From Marinicella meishanensis (GTDB lineage Bacteria > Pseudomonadota > Gammaproteobacteria > Xanthomonadales > Marinicellaceae): a stretch of 64,000 bases of DNA. Positions 61,574-64,000 of this stretch are shown here, piece by piece. How positions within the stretch are numbered: position 1 is the stretch's first letter; each line of letters begins with the position of its first letter. The position numbers were made by a program, and so were the translations under genes. The notes under the pieces are model-generated. The model was given only the letters and a program-made list of their open reading frames with translations. It ran no database searches and was not told the DNA's origin. Location of the stretch: the NCBI RefSeq assembly GCF_019931145.1, contig NZ_JAIOUV010000004.1:248001-312000 (forward strand), read 5' to 3'.

Positions 61574-63208
61574 ATGACTGCCAAGACCCTCAAACTGGAT
61601 TTCAATGAACGGGCCGATTCCCAACCGGCCTGGCTGCAATCTTTTCAGTTGTCCGTCGATGATTTGTGGCGCTACCCCAACCGCCAGGCGTTGGAACAAC
61701 GCATCGCCACCGATATGGGCCTGTCGGCCGGTTCGGTGTTGTTGACCAATGGCGGCGATGAATCCATTGAACTGTTGTATAAAAACTGCAAACTCAAAGA
61801 TGAAGCCTTGTTGGTGCCTGAACCCTGTTTCAGCCAATACACCCACAACCAGCAGGTGTGGCAAAACCAAACCACATTCGTTCCAGCACGCGATGATTTG
61901 ACCATCGACACCGAGGGTTTGGCCGCCCAACTGCAAGCCAATCAGTGGCTGATCCTGACCCGGCCGAACAACCCCACTGGCGAATACCTGGCCGCCGAGG
62001 TGCTGGTCGATTTGATCCAGCGTGCGGCAGAACAAGGGGCTTGGGTGTTTTTGGACGAGGCTTACGTCGAGTTTGCCAATGAAGCCGAACCCATTGATTA
62101 CGCCGCCTTTGACAACCTGGTGACCCTGCGCACCTTTTCCAAAGCCTTCGGTCTGGCCGGCGCCCGCATTGGCTATTTGTTCGGTCAAGCAGCCATGATC
62201 GAACGGTTTCGCGCATTGGCCATGCCGTTCAACGTGTCGCGGGCCAACCTGCAATTGGCCGCCGCCGCTTGGCAAGCCCGCGATGAGATCACAGGCTACT
62301 GTCAAACCATAGCCGACAATCGGGCGCAGGTGGTGCGCCTGTTGCAAGACCACGGCATCCAACCCTGTCCCAGCCGGGGCAACTTTGTGCTGTTCGAAAC
62401 CAATCCAGCGCAAAAAACCTTGTTTTCGCGGGTGATGCAAAAACGGGGCATCCAAATCAAAACCGAATTGGGCGGCTTGCCCAACGCGGTGCGTTTGACC
62501 ATCCCTGAAAACATGGACCAGTTCGAGCAGGCCTTGCGCCTGATTCTCAAACCCGAACTGTTGGCCTTTGACATGGACGGGGTGTTGATTGACACCTCAC
62601 AAAGTTATGACCAATGCATCATCCAGACCGTGGCCCAACTGAGCGGACAAACCGTGACCCAGGGAGACATTGAACGCACCCGCGCCCAAGGCGGTTTCAA
62701 CAACGATTGGGTGTTGGCGGCTGAGTTGATTCAACAACAAGGCGTACAAGTCCCCTACCAACAGGTGGTGGACACATTCCAAGCCTTGTATCTGGGTGAT
62801 GCACAACAAATCGGGTTGGTTGCCCAGGAGCGGGACTTGTTGCAAAATCCTTTGAAACAAACGGTATTCAGTCCCGCCAACACCACCGCCATCGTCACCG
62901 GTCGGCCCCGGGCTGAAGCCGCACAAGGCGTCAAACAATTGGGCATTGAGCCAAACCACGTGATCAGTGCCGATGACGTGACGGCACAAAAGCCAGACCC
63001 TGAGGGTTTGCAACGGGTGATGCAACAAAGCGGTGCCAGCCGTGCCTGGTTTTGTGGCGACACCGTCGATGACATGCAAGCCGGCACCCAAGCCGGTTGT
63101 GTGTGCATTGGCATTGGTGCGCGCACCGCAGCCGAACAAGACAACTTATACCGAGCCGGGGCCGATGTGGTCCTGGAGCACATCAACCAATTGGAGTTTT
63201 TATTGTGA
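61574..63208 (+). CDS. hisC: Histidinol-phosphate aminotransferase fused to a HAD phosphatase
   Basis: This 544-residue protein has an N-terminal class I/II aminotransferase (residues 1-326; RPNNPTGEYL, DEAYVEF, PLP Lys190 in FSKAFGLAGARIG) that makes histidinol phosphate. The C-terminal HAD domain (about 328-544) has DMDGVLIDTS (Asp333, Asp335), IVTGRPRAEA and a final CGDTVDDMQAGTQAG. The HAD half is of the type seen fused to his enzymes elsewhere and is a good candidate for histidinol-phosphatase, because the following HisB has no phosphatase domain. hisD, usually between hisG and hisC, is missing here. Confidence 0.92.
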   Translation: MTAKTLKLDFNERADSQPAWLQSFQLSVDDLWRYPNRQALEQRIATDMGLSAGSVLLTNGGDESIELLYKNCKLKDEALLVPEPCFSQYTHNQQVWQNQTTFVPARDDLTIDTEGLAAQLQANQWLILTRPNNPTGEYLAAEVLVDLIQRAAEQGAWVFLDEAYVEFANEAEPIDYAAFDNLVTLRTFSKAFGLAGARIGYLFGQAAMIERFRALAMPFNVSRANLQLAAAAWQARDEITGYCQTIADNRAQVVRLLQDHGIQPCPSRGNFVLFETNPAQKTLFSRVMQKRGIQIKTELGGLPNAVRLTIPENMDQFEQALRLILKPELLAFDMDGVLIDTSQSYDQCIIQTVAQLSGQTVTQGDIERTRAQGGFNNDWVLAAELIQQQGVQVPYQQVVDTFQALYLGDAQQIGLVAQERDLLQNPLKQTVFSPANTTAIVTGRPRAEAAQGVKQLGIEPNHVISADDVTAQKPDPEGLQRVMQQSGASRAWFCGDTVDDMQAGTQAGCVCIGIGARTAAEQDNLYRAGADVVLEHINQLEFLL

Positions 63209-63777
63209 TTAAAGTAGCCAGAGCCACCAAAGAGACCCAAATCAAATTGTCGCTGGACATCAACGGCGATCCCAGTGCCAAAAACATCGACACCAGCTTG
63301 CCGTTTTTCGATCACATGTTGGACCAACTGGCCTCACATGCCGGCTGGTATTTGGACTTGCAAGTCACCGCCGACCTGGAAGTCGACGACCACCATGGCA
63401 TTGAGGATGTGGCGATTTGTTTGGGTGAGGCTTTGTACCAAGCCTGGCAAGCGGCCAAACCCAACCAGCGTTATGGCCAACGGCTGTTGCCAATGGATGA
63501 GGCTTTGACGATGTGCGCGGTGGATTTGTGCGGGCGGCCCTATGCGGTGATTGACCTGCCCTTTTCCCAACCCATGCTGGGCGGCATCAACACCGAGATG
63601 TGGGAACACTTTTTTTACACCCTGAGCATCAACAGCAAAATCTGTTTGCACTTGAAGAATCAATATTTTCGCAACAACCACCACCTGGTGGAAAGCGCCT
63701 TCAAAGCCCTGGCTTATGCCTTGAAAGAAGCCTTACAGCCGGTAGCAGGTGAGCGCTCGACCAAGGGGGTTTTATGA
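63205..63777 (+). CDS. hisB: Imidazoleglycerol-phosphate dehydratase (monofunctional)
   Basis: This 190-residue enzyme converts IGP to imidazole acetol phosphate. Mn-ligand histidines are in FFDHMLDQLASHAG, DHHGIEDVA and NNHHLVESAFKALA. It is the short, monofunctional form, whereas E. coli HisB carries an N-terminal phosphatase. Start is GTG at 63205, overlapping the hisC-HAD stop by 4 bp (GTGA); its stop overlaps hisH by 4 bp (ATGA). Confidence 0.95.
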   Translation: MIKVARATKETQIKLSLDINGDPSAKNIDTSLPFFDHMLDQLASHAGWYLDLQVTADLEVDDHHGIEDVAICLGEALYQAWQAAKPNQRYGQRLLPMDEALTMCAVDLCGRPYAVIDLPFSQPMLGGINTEMWEHFFYTLSINSKICLHLKNQYFRNNHHLVESAFKALAYALKEALQPVAGERSTKGVL

Positions 63778-64000
63778 ATGCCGAGTTGAACAAACCGAAA
63801 ACCCAGGTCGGGGTGATCGACCTCAATTCGGGTAATTTATTGAGCATGCAAACCGCGATCACCGCCGCGGGTTGTGAATTACACACCCTGCAACAACCCC
63901 GAGCCAGTTTGCTGAAACAATTGGACGTGCTGGTGATGCCGGGTCAAGGTCGTTTTGCGTACGTCATGAATCAAATCGATCGGCATGGTTGGCGCGATTT
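63774..64000 (+). CDS. hisH: Imidazole glycerol phosphate synthase subunit HisH (5' part, runs off the window)
   Basis: This is the first 75 codons of the glutaminase subunit of IGP synthase. VGVIDLNSGNLLSMQTAI and LVMPGQGRFAYVMNQIDRHG match the N-terminus of the HisH class I glutamine amidotransferase; the catalytic Cys lies past the end of the window. Coupled to hisB by ATGA. HisF is expected downstream. Confidence 0.93.
   Translation, partial: MNAELNKPKTQVGVIDLNSGNLLSMQTAITAAGCELHTLQQPRASLLKQLDVLVMPGQGRFAYVMNQIDRHGWRD

Overview
The window reads as chromosomal DNA of a free-living, probably aquatic, gammaproteobacterium. The basis is the block rhodanese-secB-gpsA with a divergent envC, a SoxR with a near-E. 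coli sox box, an attenuated his operon, DegQ-, RmuC- and SlyD-type housekeeping genes, and the density and style of the genes. A position near the Marinicella/Lysobacterales side of the class is only a guess. By eye the base composition is middling, with more AT-rich patches at about 42.9-44.5 kb, 51.0-51.8 kb and 59.8-60.4 kb. I see no rRNA, tRNA, CRISPR array, insertion sequence with its own transposase, or replication origin.

Layout. 0-8.5 kb: a lipoprotein fragment, an HtrA/DegQ protease, pyrF, a MerR-TipAS regulator, and a MarR regulator followed by a two-gene RND efflux system. 8.5-14.5 kb: rmuC, an SRPBCC-GyrI protein, gpsA-secB-rhodanese, and divergent envC. 14.5-15.06 kb: two tandem 263-266 bp non-coding elements with terminal inverted repeats (MITE-like). 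15-22.8 kb: membrane and secreted proteins, an exported isoaspartyl peptidase, a 1004-residue kinase-M23-aminotransferase fusion, slyD, then a block of 241-bp repeats and an SGNH hydrolase. 22.8-50.2 kb: a long run of about 40 small genes, nearly all on the minus strand: pyrC, VOC/glyoxalase-fold proteins, DUF families, a CPBP protease, NUDIX, LysE, a barstar-like protein and others, interrupted only by soxR, a DUF885 protein and repeat blocks. 51-55 kb: an arsenic-resistance cluster arsR-arsC-acr3-arsH, with a repeat palindrome in each gap. 55-60.3 kb: a ceramidase-family membrane protein, a UmuD-like S24 peptidase followed by a pepsin-family aspartic protease, signal peptidase I, a repeat block, and an NlpC/P60 lipoprotein. 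60.3-64 kb: the start of the his operon, with a promoter, two successive His-rich leader peptides each followed by an intrinsic terminator, then hisG, a hisC-HAD fusion, hisB and a partial hisH.

How the genes work together. SoxR appears to control two VOC genes through a shared intergenic promoter with the 19-bp spacer typical of MerR-family activation, and to sit over its own promoter. The his operon lacks hisD between hisG and hisC. The HAD domain fused to HisC probably supplies the histidinol-phosphatase that this short HisB lacks. The ars genes form a standard arsenate-reduction and arsenite-export set.

The most unusual items are the tandem his attenuators, the bacterial pepsin homologue next to a UmuD-like peptidase, the structured MITE-like element with compensatory changes between its two copies, the three-domain 1004-residue enzyme, and two genes that each look broken by one extra base close to the start (a SEC-C protein and the pepsin homologue).
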